Below, in pieces: positions 1 through 14,400 of a stretch of 64,000 nt of DNA (position 1 is the first letter of the stretch; each line of letters opens with the position of its first letter). A program made the translations under genes and the position numbers. The stretch spans positions 23,359,689-23,423,688 of the forward strand of contig NC_054534.1 in NCBI RefSeq assembly GCF_017654505.1, in the 5' to 3' direction. Under the pieces are notes generated by a model, which saw only the letters and a program-made list of their open reading frames with translations, ran no database searches and had not been told where the DNA came from. Source of the DNA: Polyodon spathula. Taxonomy: Eukaryota; Chordata; Actinopteri; Acipenseriformes; Polyodontidae.

Positions 1-1193
1 ATTACGCCCCATGTGGAAACCATGCAAACATAACATTTAAAATGCATCAAGACATTAGACATGAACATGATGGATAAACATCTCTGCTTTATTTCTATGC
101 TTTTGTCAGGCAATGTTTGACTTTTATTTTTTGAAAATTATTATTTTAATGTGCTCTCAATTAGTTTTTGACTGTAAAATACTTCATTATAGTAGCCAGT
201 GTTTATTTAAACATATTAGCATAAAGACTTAAAACTGTTTTTGCCATCACAGGGTTGCTGATATAAACACCAGGTTGTACAGATTTTGGAGGCGAGCGGA
301 AAAGTTGTGCTCATGCTTTTAATGTATATTTTTATTTGTGTTTCCTGGGTTCTTAAAATATGTTGGCAGGGTGTGTTAAATTGACTTCTCATGTACCACG
401 AATGCTCTGCTTCTTTGGGAAAAGACCAGTGGAATGTGGTGCAAAGGGGACTCTGCAACACAGCAGTTTAACCAGTAGATGCCAGCTCTCTGACCTAATT
501 TGAATGTGGGCCAAAACAATGTCAATAGAAACTGACTGCAGCAATAGTTAAGCACAAAATGAAAAACCAGCCACTTTAGCATTAAAATGTGAATTGAAAA
601 TACGTTTATTTTTTGATGCACAGAACTGCGAAAGCACTTTTCTGTAAGTTGGCAGTGTCTAAGTCTGTCTTTGTGAATGTATAATCGATGGGTAGAAGCA
701 CAATGCATACAGCAGAAGAGTAGTTTGGTCAAAGTTATTGGCATGCTGTGAGGAGATGTGTAAACTACTGTAGTGCACAAGTGTCCCGACTCCCTCCTGC
801 AGACAAGCTGTCAGGCCCTTAGAAATGTGCTGTGATATGAAATTCTGGTAGTTTGCTGTTGCTCCAGATAAATGTAATAATGATGGTAAAAATCTATCAT
901 GCACTGTAAACATGTTGAAAACCCAAACCAAAACTTTTTTTTTCTTTATTTAGCAATTCCTGTATTACTTAAAAGGCGTTACAGATACTAGCAGTGAGGT
1001 AAATGTGGTACTGTAGATCGCAGCTTCCTAGCTGCTTGTTCATTTTACTTTTTGTTAATGTCAAAATTGAAAACTTGTGTAGATACAAGTAAAGATTTGC
1101 ATGCCCAGCCCCAGTGAAGCATGTGTAGTTTATTTTCCACTAACCTGCCTTGGCATGCCTTCACATTGGAAGGGAAAAGAACATGTACATTTA

Positions 1194-2600
1194 TAGTCAA
1201 AAGTTTACATACCCCAATGGAAATGTATAATTTCTAGAAATTTCTCAAAAACCAAGAATTTTAGGAAAAAATCTTTTGTAGCAGAAGTTTTACTTTTGTG
1301 GATGAGGAAAAAATTACAAGAAATAATGTCTACAATTTATTTGTCAGGAATTTTTTTTGCAAATGCTAATTCAAAAGTATGCATACCCTTTGATGCTATG
1401 ATATGATAGTATTGTCTACAAGGTGCTAGAAATTTCAATGTGATAATGCAGAACCTCATTCTAGAAAATGCTGGATTGTAGGTGAACATTCTTAGAGAGT
1501 ATAAAAGGGTTAGGCATAGGATGATTGTTGTCATTACCACTAAGTCAATATGTGGCAAAGTAAAAAGCTATCTGAAGTCCTTAGGCAGAACATAATTTAT
1601 TGTCATAAAGCTGGATAAGGATAAAAGCATTTCAGTATCCCAATTTCAACTATTGTTTCTATTATCAAGAAGTACAAGACTCATAGTACTGTTACTGTCT
1701 GGAAGAATGAATGCTCTTTCACCAAGAACATGTAGAAGAATTGTGAGGAAGGTTAATAATAGTCCAAGATTGATTGCCAAAGATATTCAAAGTGAAGTGT
1801 GACTGGACTTTCCATTTCAACCATAGGTCGAGTATTGCATGGTGAAGGTCTCAATGGTCACAGGCTAAGGAAAAAGCCCCTCTTAGGAAAACATCACAAA
1901 AAGTTTGCAAAACGCCATCTGAATGATGGATATGAGTTCTGGTCAAAGGTTTGGTGTAGTGATGAAACAAAAACCAAGCTATTTGGTCACGCTGATAGTC
2001 GTTACGTTTGGAGAAAGTCTGGTAAGGTGTACAAGGAAAAGAACAGCATACCTACTGTCAAGCATGGAGGTGGTAATATTGTTCTATGGGGCTGTTTTTC
2101 CTCTAATCGCACAGGAAATTTAGTTCCAATACATGGTAAAATGGATTGCATAGAAAAAGATGTTGGCCAATCATCTGAAACCATCCGCTACTAAACTTGT
2201 TTTAAAGCGCAACTAGACATTCCAACACAACAATGATCCAAAGCACACATCAAAATCTACTTCTGAATGGTTAAATAATAAAGTCAAGGTTCTGGACTGC
2301 CCTAGTCGAAGTCCCTATCTAAATCTGATTGAGAATCTTTGGTATGAGTTGAAGAAGGCTGTGCACAGAGAAGTCCTCAGAATTTGAATGAACTGGAACA
2401 AATTTTGTGTTTTGAAGAATGGTGAAAAATCACAAAAGAATCATTCCAAAAGCTCATTGACAAATATCCTAATCATTTAAAAGATGTTATTTTTGCTAAA
2501 GGTGCCTCAACTAGCTATTAATTTCATTTTCCTTGTCAGGGTATGAATACTTTTAAATTAGCATTTTGATCACGTTTTTTCACGTGTAAAGGTAAAGGTT
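1194..2600 (+). mobile_element. Tc1-like DNA transposon, degenerate
   Basis: A transposase remnant on the + strand (about 1799-2400) carries the Tc1 catalytic blocks [21 protein letters not shown] and [15 protein letters not shown], plus a late [14 protein letters not shown] stretch in another frame. Inverted end sequences are visible: AAAGTATGCATACCC near 1375 and its counterpart GGGTATGAATACTTTT near 2539, with an outer AAAAGTTTACATACCCC at 1199. The ORF is broken by stops and shifts. The exact ends are uncertain. Confidence 0.75.
1799..2194 (+). pseudogene. Tc1-like transposase fragment
   Basis: This 131-codon piece holds a helix-turn-helix-like start ([15 protein letters not shown]) and the first DDE aspartate (CSDETK) with the [13 protein letters not shown] block. 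It ends in a frameshift before the second and third acidic residues, so it cannot be active. Confidence 0.75.
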
Positions 2601-2679
2601 TCTAAGGTAAAAAACAGCTAATAAACATGTTAATGTATATTATTTATATTAACTGTTAGTTAATAGTATATAATAGGCC

Positions 2680-3250
2680 AGCTAAAACTGCAAACACCAG
2701 AGCCCTATGGATGATCAGTCAGACACCAGAGCCCTATGTATGATCAATACCCAGTCGGCCATATGCTTGAAATCGGTTCAAATTGTTAGTGTAGTAATGT
2801 TTAGCAAATTAAATCAGATGCGCATTTTTCGCAGTAACTGGCAACAACCTTCGCACTCAGCTTACTAACTTTCGCAAGTTATCGTAAATATCAACCTCAA
2901 TCGAGACTCCAGCCTCTCGTGGTAAACCTATTATTTTGTGACCATTCTTACAAACCATTAACATAAGCATATTTGTGGGCGTCTTGCAGCTCTGATTTCC
3001 CTCTATAAAAATGCACGTCACATTAGTGCAGAGCTCGCTCGGGCACCAGCGAATCTACTGGTACAGGGTGGGCGAAGCAGGCGTCTGGCGATTCTGCCAG
3101 ACTGTTGTTCATGAACTTAACAGTTTTTAACTCTTGTATAATTGAATACTAACGTCAGTGAAGCACAATGTTCCTGCATTATTTAGATTTATAAATACTC
3201 GGTAAACATAAATAAAAATCACAATACTCGCACTACGACGGTTTTGTTTT
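2680..3250. other. possible solo LTR or promoter-like repeat
   Basis: A near-perfect tandem repeat of about 27 bp (core ACACCAGAGCCCTATG) lies at 2692-2747. Downstream are a TATA-like CTATAAAA at 3003 and an AAATAAAA signal near 3210. That order (U3 repeat, TATA, poly(A) signal) suits an LTR, but no internal retroelement or target duplication is seen. Confidence 0.3.
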
Positions 3251-5320
3251 ATTTCCCTTTTAAAAAAACGACCATTTCAGAAATCATCTCAAGCGTTTTG
3301 AAACTGGCAAAAATGTAATCATCACATTAGTCAAAAATACACATTTACGTGTATAGTAATTGAAGAAGACATACCATTTTTTTGCGAGTTTATTCATCAT
3401 GTGACTTCACTCCATGTCTCTGCTGAAACTCAACATGGCAGCTGCACCAACGAAGAAAAAAAAGCAATGTTTTTAGCAAGACAGCTAAAGGAAATCTGAT
3501 TATCTATATGAGGACGGTGCGATAGTATTCTTAGTTTTGCTGTAATTTGCGTGATCATGTACCATTAAATCAATACCATTTAAATATCATAATGCCAATA
3601 CACGTAGAGAGTAAGAAAGTAAATAAGACTGCAATAATGGCAAAGCACTGCAGTGTATGCTGAGAAACGAAGACCTAAGGTACTGCACTCAAGGCGGACG
3701 TTTCCCGAAGTAAGTAAGCTAAATTAATTGTGTATTTCATTATTGTTTAGTTTATTTCTTTCCCACTACCTGCCTTTTAATGAAGCTATAATTAGCAGTT
3801 TTAACCCATGGCCATTTCTTAATTGAATTATATTTTCTGACGACTAAGAAATTAGCTCAAAACTATTTTTCTAGCTATACAATCCTTAAAGGAAATTGAT
3901 CACTTTACTGTGTAAAGGATGTATTCACTACACTACACACTGTTGGTTTCATAAAGACATTCTGTCTGGAGACACGCCTCTTTAAATCTTGCAAATAACA
4001 CAGCAGAATTAGGAAAAAACAATTGAGAGGATTAAATTATGCGTTTACATTAAAAGGGGCGCTATTTAAATTACAATCGGGTAATACATAGCAGTGAACC
4101 TGTTTTTGAGCAAGGAGTAAATCAACACGCCTTTAACAGTGTTTCATATTTTATCCTGTAATATTTATAACGCTAAACTTAATTTGTGGAGTACTGTATA
4201 TAGGATTACTCAAAGATGACATTGCTGGACTGTTTCTAAACTCTTTCATATTTTTTATTGTTATTGTAAATGCCAGCAATAAGCTAAACAGGTCTTTTCA
4301 AAACACCTTATTGTGTTAGTGGAAGACTGTGAATATGATTCTCACAACTGTGCTGGACATTTGGCTTTCTGAACTGTTGTAGTATAATTCTTAGGTTTTC
4401 CTGCTTATTTTAATGCCAGCAATGAGTCAAGTGATGTCTATAAATGTGACAGGTTTGAAGTGCCTTCAGGTGCTTTACTTATTATTACAGCAACAAGAGT
4501 TTGATCGGACAAAATAAAAAAAATAATAATTGTGGTAATTTATTAAATGTACTTATTTTAACTAGCAACATTATATTTATGTTAAAATGCCATATTTAAT
4601 TATTAATACATTGATAAAAAAAAAAAAAGTGGGAACAAGTGGAATTGGCCATTTTTGAATAACAACAGAATTTGGTATTCCCAAGAATGGAACAACTAGT
4701 AGCCCTAAAGATGGTTACAATTGAAGGCAGTGCAGAGGCCAGTGTTTTATGCAGTAGTATAAAGCAATTTTATACAGGCCACCAGTTAAGCTTGCAGTCT
4801 ATATCTGATAACAACCAACAGGGCTGCATAGGATCAGAGGATAATTCAAAGTCAGAGGCAGAGCCACAATAAATGTCTTGTTTAAATTTAAAGTAAATTG
4901 TAAAGTTGTTGAGATACTTGTGTTGGAATATTGTTTCAAAATTGTAGAATGCAACAAAAAATATATTAAAAGGGTTAATGCTTGGCTGAAGGTTTCTCAC
5001 TTATAATTTACCCTTTCTCAGTCAAAATGGCAAATTTCTCAGTATCTTAAAAGCTTAGAGGGAATGCTGATACCAGGGCGTTTTATGGTATGTACACATT
5101 TGACTAAAACTATATGTTGTAAGGGCCATGTATGTGTGGCCACAGTTAATAAGTTTAAGCTTTGTAAAACCTAAAATGTTTTTGTCTTTGTAAACCCAAA
5201 TTTTACTACAACAGCCAGTGGTTTGACCAAAGTTACTTAAAATGGAATGTAGCGTGCACGGGGGAAGGCAGCAGCAGGGCTGGTAAGTGACGTAATCACA
5301 GACATGAGCCCAATACACAC
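3251..5320. other. no gene seen
   Basis: AT-rich intergenic sequence. The only open frame of note (4672-4872) has no recognisable similarity and no splice or promoter context. Confidence 0.5.
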
Positions 5321-5329
5321 TCCTTGCAA

Positions 5330-5680
5330 GGGAGCCGGCTTTTTTGTACAGCAGTATCAGCTTTAGTGCGAGAGGCCCCGGGTTTGCGCCCACCCTCCAC
5401 CTGTGTGTGGATTACCTCTCCCTGTGTGATGCACCTGCCTACGTTAACTGAAATCGCTACAATGTCATTAATCCCAGTGGCTCACCTATTGAAGGCTCTT
5501 TTGTGATGGGTGCTAGGTTAGTCATGCAAGTGTAGAGTTGGCGTTCTTGGCTGGGTCCCATTTGGACCACTGCATCTGCCTTTGTGCTAGTGAGGGAAAT
5601 CAGCTGGCTTGCCTCATTGAGCTGCAGACTAGACAGATTGAGCCCTGCCTCTTGGCAGAGGTTTTTCTTTTTTTATTTTA
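5330..5680 (+). repeat. possible tRNA-derived SINE
   Basis: The start resembles a tRNA gene: AGTATCAGCTTTAGTGCGAG, then GGGTTTGCGCCC as a box-B-like element about 25 nt later, in a moderately GC-rich block standing out from its surroundings. No second copy was found in the window. Confidence 0.35.
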
Positions 5681-5939
5681 ATTTTTTTAGTCCTCTTGGT
5701 TGGTGGGCTTGTGAGTTACAGTAAATAAAGAAAACTAGGTCAGAATGTTAGCTAACAGTTTTGCCAAAATCTACTGTAATGGCGTGTCTACGTAGAACAT
5801 AAAAAAAAATGCATACTACAGTCAGTTCTCATTGATACAAATTTTAATGGATCAGCAAAATTAGTTCTATGAGAAATTTGTATTTTTGGGAATCTAAAAC
5901 CATATGCATACTGGCAGTAAAACTTAAATCAAAATTCAA

Positions 5940-6005
5940 TTATGAATTAGTCATTTAGCAGACTCTTTTATCCAAAGTGATTTACAGAGGCTAGGGGGGT
6001 GAACT
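5940..6005 (+). repeat. fragment of a widespread fish interspersed repeat
   Basis: The stretch CATTTAGCAGACTCTTTTAT followed by CCAAAGTGATTTACAGAG matches a motif I recognise from many fish genomes (TTAGCAGACGCTTTTATCC and so on). The family name is not certain to me. Confidence 0.5.
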
Positions 6006-7109
6006 ATGCATCACAACTGCTGCGGAGTCACTTACAGTAGGACCTCGGGTTTACATTTTGTCGTCTTTTTTCCACTTTCCGCATTATAAATTATGCTCTT
6101 TGTATCTGTGGTCTTTGCCGTGTTAGTATCATGAATAAGTCTTGTAGCATTTTCTTTTCTTTTTTTGAGTGTGTTGTGTTCAGCAATTTTAAGAAGTTTC
6201 TGTTAATAAGCAGGAAGCTCACATGCACTTGCTTTATAATGAATAAAGCAGTTCAAGTACTGGTACTGTGTGTTGTTCCAATAAGACTGTCCACTTCTGA
6301 ATGCTAATCAGAGCCCTGGAAAAGCCACAATGTATTTATTGAGTTGTATATACAGGAGTGATATTTTTAATTAATTTATTCATTTTAATTCTGGTACAAC
6401 TTTTTGCTTTCTCCTTTTTGAGAAGGCAGGGTATTGCATATTTTATACTTAAGTAATTTTCTTTGATTGACCTGGTTTTGAATGTTGAAAGAACAGTGTT
6501 TGGAAATTGAATGATGAAAACTGAAACTGAACTGAAGTCTTTTTGTTGAAAGTTTAAAGAAATAGTATTAAGTTTTGACATTCTGGTTCTGGTGTATGTA
6601 TTTTTATTTTCCTAGCACATTACAGTTAATCTCAACATATAGTAGGAATGTTAAAAAGTATATAATAAGAATATGGGTAATATATCAAGTTACAGACATT
6701 TCAGATGTACAGTATGAAAATTCTCCACCTCCCCATGCATGAACAGTAAAGTATGGCATGTTAATATTTTTTACTTTAAAGTGTCATTAATGTGTACGTT
6801 ACCTTTAAAATAACAAAACCCACAGTTACAAATGTTGTCACAAGTCTGATACTAATAAACAATAAATAATAAACAGTAAAAAGCTTGTGTGGTTCCTAAA
6901 TAAAATTTCATTTTTATATTTTTTTTCTGAAATATTTTAAGGGGGTGGGGGGGTGCTCATTTTCTGGCACCTGTCATTTCCCCCTCTGCAGAAGCAAAAC
7001 ATGGCAAATACATTTGTAATTTTATAATCTGGAGCACATGAACAAATACATTCATTAATAAGTTTTGTTGCATAAAATAACCTGGCCTTATAGAACTGCT
7101 AATTATATG

Positions 7110-7318
7110 TTAACCCTTTAAGGTACAAGGGGACATCATACTAACGTTCTTATTTTTGCAATGAAGTGCAGAAAAGAGGTTTTTAAATGTTCTGACAGGT
7201 TGGATCTGCTCATCCAAATTTGTCAGTTTCCTCGTGATACTTGAGTCACTCACAAATGTATTTTAAGAGGAAACCGTTTGCAGAACCGCTCAATTCCTTG
7301 TGTACCTTAAGAGGTTAG
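7110..7318. mobile_element. short TTAA-type MITE
   Basis: The left end TTAACCCTTTAAGGTACAAG is matched in inverse by CTTGTGTACCTTAAGAGGTTA at the right end, about 208 bp apart. TTAA at the left border suggests a piggyBac-like or Kolobok-like non-autonomous element. It has no coding capacity. Confidence 0.6.
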
Positions 7319-7319
7319 C

Positions 7320-8398
7320 AGAATGTTGTGCTGTGGAAATGTTTAGAGGTTGTGGTGGGAGGAACACTGCCTTTCCTTTAGCGTATTATTTGCAGTGTCT
7401 ACCCTTCATCTCTTGATATCAAGTTGGAGATTGATCAATGTCTCACCCCTGCCACGTTTGATTGATGTATTTCTTTGAGGGATGTGCTGTAAAAGTTAAG
7501 TACAGTAGAGATCATTCCATTGCTTTAAAACACATCTTTGATCAGACAAGCAAAATGATTGAGCCTTTGTTAATATTAATATAACTAATCATAAGTCAGA
7601 AATTGTTAATAATTTAATCGCCAGGATTGTGTGGCTGCTTCATACCAGGTTTATTCCCCATTTGATGAGCGATTCTCAGGCTTTAGATTATACAAGACAT
7701 CTAGTGAATGCATAATGGACTATGTGTTTTAGATAAGGCTGTTTACTCATTTGAGTAAAATACTAGCTCTACAGTATCTTTTATTAAAAGCCGTAGGAGC
7801 ACTTTCTCTCTCTGGCTTGCATTTTTTAATGAATTAGCTGAGGTGATGTTTTTGAGTGGCTGGACTGGATCAAATGTGTCCCAGTGCCCGACACGTATAA
7901 CAATCTGTCAGTCAACAGGGAACAAGAGCCAAGCTCTGAGGAGGGAAAGCACTGCAGCTCACACTGGAAAGTATTTCTTTCCATGAGACTAGGAATAATT
8001 AATTTCAGGTTTTGGAAAAAATAAAAAGCTCCACCTTTTTTTTTTTTTTTTTTAAGAGAAGGGGAAAAAAAAACTTCAAACACTGAGCTGTGTTTCTGAT
8101 CAATTCTACTGTTCCTTTAAAAGAGGTTCTGAGTAAGTTGGTGTTTTATTAGACGACTGAGTTGCTGATGATTCTCTCTTCCTGACAGACAGTAAAGAGG
8201 AAGTGTGGAGAAAAGCTGCACGCGATGCGAGCTGTGTAAACTTCAGAGAAGATGATTATTAACTGTACTCTCTGATCATTTGCAGTGTGGATGCAACAGC
8301 AAAGAAAAAGAAGCAACCTCAGTGCTTTTTTCACTGTTTTTTATATTTTTTTCAAATGCAGAGGAAACATAACAGTTTCTAAGGTACCCGAGTCAAAT
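7320..8398 (+). other. sequence upstream of sema4d; promoter/5' UTR not resolved
   Basis: This holds the sequence immediately 5' of the sema4d start codon. AG acceptors at 8286 and 8361 suggest that the start codon lies in a second exon behind a non-coding first exon that I could not place. No TATA box stands out. Confidence 0.35.
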
Positions 8399-8495
8399 AT
8401 GGCGCTAAGTGTTCTCAGCATATTCTTGGGGTTACTTCTTGAAGTTTCGACACACGGACCTACGGGTATACCCAGGACTACTTGGAAGCATCAAG
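8399..8495 (+). CDS. sema4d: sema4d coding exon 1 (signal peptide)
   Basis: The exon encodes residues 1-32 plus one base, starting MALSVLSIF and ending in TTWKHQ. It has a hydrophobic signal peptide. The donor is GTAGGA at 8496. The exon probably extends upstream as 5' UTR; AG acceptors at 8285-8286 and 8360-8361 are both possible UTR splice sites. Confidence 0.9.
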
Positions 8496-11400
8496 GTAGG
8501 ATTTACACTTTGATTTCTTCTTTTCATTCTTTCTTTTTAAATGTAGTTTCTTTTAAAGATGTTCAGTGGTACTGAAATCAAAAAGAATATGTAACCCTTT
8601 CTGGGTATTTATAAAGTGTACTAGATTTAATTTATTTTTTATTTTTTGCACATGGAATATTATATACTTTTCTTATCTACACAATAATTTAAATAATTCA
8701 TGCATTTACTTTAGTTAAAAAAAAAAAAAAAAACTGGTCCTAAGGAATAGTATAATAAACTTGCACTAGCACTATACCCAGTCCTGGTTTTCTGAGCTTC
8801 CCTTGTTTAGATATTGAAAATGAAATTACCATGTGCTAGGCGTTTGAACAATCAGGCTGCTGGTAAATATGCTCTTAACTGCTTTCTCTTCTCATAGCAA
8901 GAAAAAGTTACAGCTGAGTCTGAAGGTTTACTAACAAGAGTTGTTCATGCAGCTTTAAGGAAGGAACAATGTGTTTAAAAACAAGCTCCTGGCACGTCTG
9001 TCTCTAGTTTAATGCATTATTTACAATCACGTAAAGGAAGAAAAGCCCCCCGCAAGGAAGAAATGCTACAATATGGGAACACTCAGTACAATTAAGTACC
9101 GATTAGCATTGACCTTGCCTTCTAAGGGAATGAGTGCTCCCAAACCATGCCAGGAAATTGCGCCCCACAACATTACGGAACCACCAAAACCCTTCACTGT
9201 TGGAACCAAGCACTCAGGGCTGTGGAGTTCTTTAGGTTGGCACCACACGTGCACTTGTCCATTTGTCGAGAACATGGTGAAGGATGATTCATCTGACCCT
9301 ATCATGTTTCTCCACTGCTCAGTAGTCCATTGCCTGCGCTCTTTGCACCACTGGACTCGCAAACGTGCACTGCCAGGTGTGATGAGCGGTTTGTGCACAC
9401 CAGTTTTTGATGAAACTGACTGCTTGCGCCCCAGGTTGAAATTTGCAGTCAATTGATCTGCAGTTGCTCGCCTGTTTTGCCTTCCACGTCAAATTAATGC
9501 ACGGATGTCACGATCCTGGAGTATGCGCTTCTGCTCACTGTTGCCCTTTGCTGATGATATCTTTCCCTTTGAGTTCCATGCCAACATCACCTTACACACC
9601 GTTGCTCGTGAAACATCAGCAAGTTGAGCTATCTTGGTCACTTTCGCCCCAACAATCACCCTCCTTTTAAAGTCACTGAGGTCTGCTTTTGTAGCCATGC
9701 TAGCCATAATTATAGGCAACCAGGCCTGTCCAGCATTTTTATACATGACCCGAAGCATGCTGGGATGTTATTAGCTTAATTAACGCATGAGCCACACCTG
9801 TGTGGAAGCCCTTGCTTTCAGTATACTTGGTGTCCGTCATTTACCCAGGTGTTTCCATTTTTTGGTCCACGACTTGTAAGCTTTGATACCAAAAACTGCG
9901 TACTGGGATAGTGTGTGTTTCCAAGCTGTTATTATTACTTTTTTAGTAGTATTATTTAATTTATTATGACTTCACTTTTACATTGCTTGATGCCCTGATG
10001 GTAAAAATAAAGACCAAGCAGAGGGAGTAAGCAATACAATAATACCACAATATAAAGCTTAAAATAAAACTAACAGCTCTGAAGTCATGAATCAAGTCTT
10101 TTTTTTTTTTTTTTTTTTTTACACAAACTAAAATATTCTGATAGTTTGTCACTGTAGTCTGATAAGAATGTCATTTTCAATTCCATTCAACAAGCTACTA
10201 AGAAATAATGGGATGACTGTTCTGAACACCCAACAATCACATATTATATTATTACAAGAGTCTGATTATAAACTTCTTGACAATCAGTAATTATTATCTG
10301 TCATAAATAGTATGTCTTCATGGTTGATTCATCCAATACATCTAAGGCAAGATGCATTTGAAAACATTGTCGTCAGCCTCTAACTGTACTCTGTCTCAAC
10401 CCAAAACTCGCACAGAGAGTTAGTTTCAAACAGCAGGTCAAAATGAAAAAAATGCACTGGGTTTGTCTGGGTTTTAACACACACACAGTTTTTTTTTTTT
10501 CTGTTCAATTTTTTTTTTTTTTTGTCATTCTCAAAATACTTTAAATACTTTTGATGTTATCCGGATATTTGGAAGGTATTACCAGAAAACAAATGTGTGA
10601 AATGAAAACCATGTGAATAGTTCACATTCACAAACTTGAAAACAGATACGGAGCAAGTACTCCATAAGGAAAACATTAGATTGAATTTGTGTTAAGTATA
10701 AAATAAGTGAAACTGACTTATTTATAATTAAATAGCAACATATATAGAACAGCGATGAGCAGACCTATGGTTAATTATAATTACTTATAAGTTACGTATA
10801 AGTTATAAAATTAGAATTATATTATTTTACAATTTATATTTTGTTCAGTTACAATTGTTACAGTAATTGCAATTATAATTACACACTCACAAAAGTAACA
10901 TAAATAGCCACACACATTAACATGTTTACGCTATTTATTCTAAATAACAAAGCAGTAATTGCAGGTACAGAAACATACCATCAACCAAATTGGGGTCACT
11001 AAAAATGACTGAAAATACGAGAATAATGTGCACTCAATGAAGTACACAACATGGAACTGTGAATGATTAATCTTGGAAAGGTGTGTAACTGTAATTGATA
11101 AATTGTAGTGTAATTACAATTGTAATTGACTCCGGTCTGCTTCTAGGGTAGTAATGTTCTGTATATCAGTGTAAAATGTTTATTTGAATGACCCACAGCT
11201 AACTTCAGTGACTCTAGTACCACTTAAATAAGAAAGTGAAAGCACAAATATGCCATAAAACAAAATTAGGGCCGGACCCAATCAAACCCTGATCACTCTT
11301 GTGAAAGAGTGTTTATGTGATATTATCACTAGTTTCCATATCACATTCTTTATCCCCAAACCAAAACTAGCTATTTCAAAACCGCAAAATGGGCGGAGAG

Positions 11401-14400
11401 AAGTTTTGCAGGAGTAGGAGGGACCACCGAAAGCAACATGAAAACAGCTGTTGACCAATCCCCAGCCAGTATTTGTGACATTTTGAAGGGGCGGAAACAA
11501 GGCGGTAACAATCGAAAAGGCAGGCAGCCAGGGTTAAAAAAATAAATAAAATAAAAGTCTGTGTTGTACTACTGTTTTGTTTAAATATCAGTGAATGAAT
11601 GCTATTACATACAACTACTAATAGTAGTAGTAATAATAATAATAATAATAATCTGCTTTTATTTTTATTCTGTAAAATATTAAAAAATATGGACGCGAGT
11701 TTGAAAGAAAATGTTTAGGATGTTTTAAGATTTGGTCAGGCAATAGCAAACCATTCTCCCTTCTCAACCCACTTGCAGTCAACAAGCGATAGCTGCTTTT
11801 GAAGGGCGAAAAGGACTCGTTTTGGTTCTGTGAGATTTCGCTTGGAATTGTTCTTGTGTTGTGTTTTGTTTCCACAAATACTTTCTCATCTTCGTTCACC
11901 AAGTGCTAACTTTGATTTGGTCCGGCCCTTAATCTGAAACCCTAACTGTGTAACTTTCTTTAACCACTACTTCAGCACCTATCACGCGTTACACCACTAT
12001 GTTATGTGCATTTTGAGTTCAGAATAAACTGAAGAAGCTGGAAAAGTGGTGTGGAAGAAGCTGCAGCATTTAATTTGTTTCTGGTTTTGTTTTTAAATCT
12101 ATTCAAGCAAACAAAATAAAGACTATTGTTTGAACACTTGGAGGTCAGTGGAGCTCTTCTTAAGGTAGGGGTTTCTTGACAAGTACCTCACACGTGGTCA
12201 TGACACAACTCATAATGAAGTTCTGTGATTCACAGAATCCGCATTCAGCTCGCATGAGGATTAGCAGTGCATGTTCAGTTCAGTAACCATCCGATAGGAC
12301 ATGCACATCTGAATGCCTCAGGTTAACTTCATAGCAAAGGAATACTTTATACAATAATTGACTGCAAATACATGCTACTAACTTTTCTTTTTCAATTTTA
12401 TTTACAGAGGTAAATCTAATACAGTTCACTGAAACAGGAATATTCAACTATTCTATATTATTGCTAAATGAAGATACAAATGTATTATATGTGGGAGCAA
12501 GAGAAGCCATATTCGAACTAGACATGGAAAATATTTCTGTCAAAAAAAATGAGGTATGGTTTCTGTTTTCATCATTTAACCACCATCATTTTTATACACC
12601 TACATTATCGCAACCCCATAATTATTTTGAGATGTTGTCTATACAAACTCGTGAGTATCTTTATGTGTAAAAACTACACACACGGCATGAAATATCTGCA
12701 GGACCATCTGAAAAATCACTGATGACGCAGTTTGATTTAAAAAAAAAAAAAAAAGTTGAATTCTTGCATTTTTTTTAAATAAATTTGCTAATTTAGATAA
12801 TAACACTACCTGGGTTAAAACATCTCTTTTATCATAATTTGCCCAGATTCTTTTGAACAAAAAACAGAAATGAATTAATATTTGCTTGCTTGTATTACCT
12901 AATCAGGGAACTCTGTCTGTTGGGAGGGCTTATAGTTAGGGGGTTAAAGTGGACACCAGGGCCTCAGGTTGTGAACCCCTGCGTTATGCTGTGCTGCATG
13001 TTTCTCATTGTGAACCTGCACCTGCTGACTAGGCATCTTTTCTTTTTTTTTATATTAAAGGTTTTCTGGAAAGTTCCTGAAGAAAAGCAAACTGCTTGTG
13101 TATTGAAAGGCAAATCTAGAGAGGTGGGTTGAAACTGTAAAGTATGTAAGAATGAATCCACAAACTCGCCTAGTCAAAGAGTGTAAAGTCCCTTTCTTAC
13201 CTTGCATTAGTGCTAGTGACACTGGTCCTTCTGTTGTATAGAGTGGTTCTTTAGATATGCCGAATATCGTTTGAAATATTTAAATATCCTGAATGAAGTA
13301 AAGAACCAGAACATCATAATCCATAAAATAAAAAGGACAAGCAATAATATAGGTAATAGGTAAGCATTGGTTACTAGTTCTCTATACTGCAGTGCAAGGG
13401 TACATGAATTTCAAAATCTTATGTTACTAATTGACAAACAGTTGAAGGGACTGATTAGCCAAACGGTGCACCTTTTGTTAATTTGCAGAAATCTCAGTGT
13501 TACACCGACATTGTAAATAATAAATAGTAGTACAAAAATAAAGCAATCTTTTTTTTTTTTTCATAAGCCAAAAAATTACAGTGTTTACTGTGCAGAAAAT
13601 AGGTGGTCAGGGGTGAGGGAGGTGAAAAGCAGCATGGGTATCACTCCATGCAAGGGATCTATATCCCCAGGGACTGGGGTATTAGTGAAGCCACCTGTGT
13701 TTCAGTATGTATGTCACATGTCTTTTTACATATCTAGAGAACCACTTCTCCAATTGAAATGAAACTTTCTAAGATTAGAATGGAATCGGAGGATATGATG
13801 GTGCCTGGCTATCCAGCTGTGGGTGGGGATATAAATGTCACTGACGTGCACGTTCTTCCTCCAACAATAGTGTTACAGCCGAGCGCACTTAGAGTTAAAT
13901 TCATGGGACCCAGAGTCTCTCCTATTCCATTAAATTTTTCCCATGTGGTCATTTTTGCATTCCAGACTGAGTGCCTCAACTACATACGAGTCTTGCAAGT
14001 ACTGAACGATGCCAGCCTCTATGTTTGCGGAACATATGCATTTCAGCCCACATGTGATTACCTGGTCAGTATGCTGCTATGTTGGCTTTATTATAAAAAT
14101 GATCCCTTTTTGACAAAGTAAAGATTTTTTTTTTTTTCATTTCCCCCGCACTCCTTGTTCTAGTCTCTGCAGGATTTTAAATTGGAAAATAAAAATGAAG
14201 ATGGAAGGGGGAGATGTGCATTTGATCCAGCTCAAAGCTTTGCATCAGTGATGGTTGGTAAGTATCCCTTCACAGGTCTGCTCAGATTCAGCATGACTTG
14301 AAATACTTTGACACGGTTCTTTGTTTTGTAACTGCCTAAAAATGAAAGGTGTGTTTTTATTTTTTTTTAGACGGAGACCTTTACTCTGGAACAGCTTTCA

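Noticed and set aside
8285..8398. Upstream in-frame start at 8285 for sema4d
   Set aside because: That frame runs through an apparent splice acceptor and would bury the signal peptide; the ATG at 8399 starts exactly at it.
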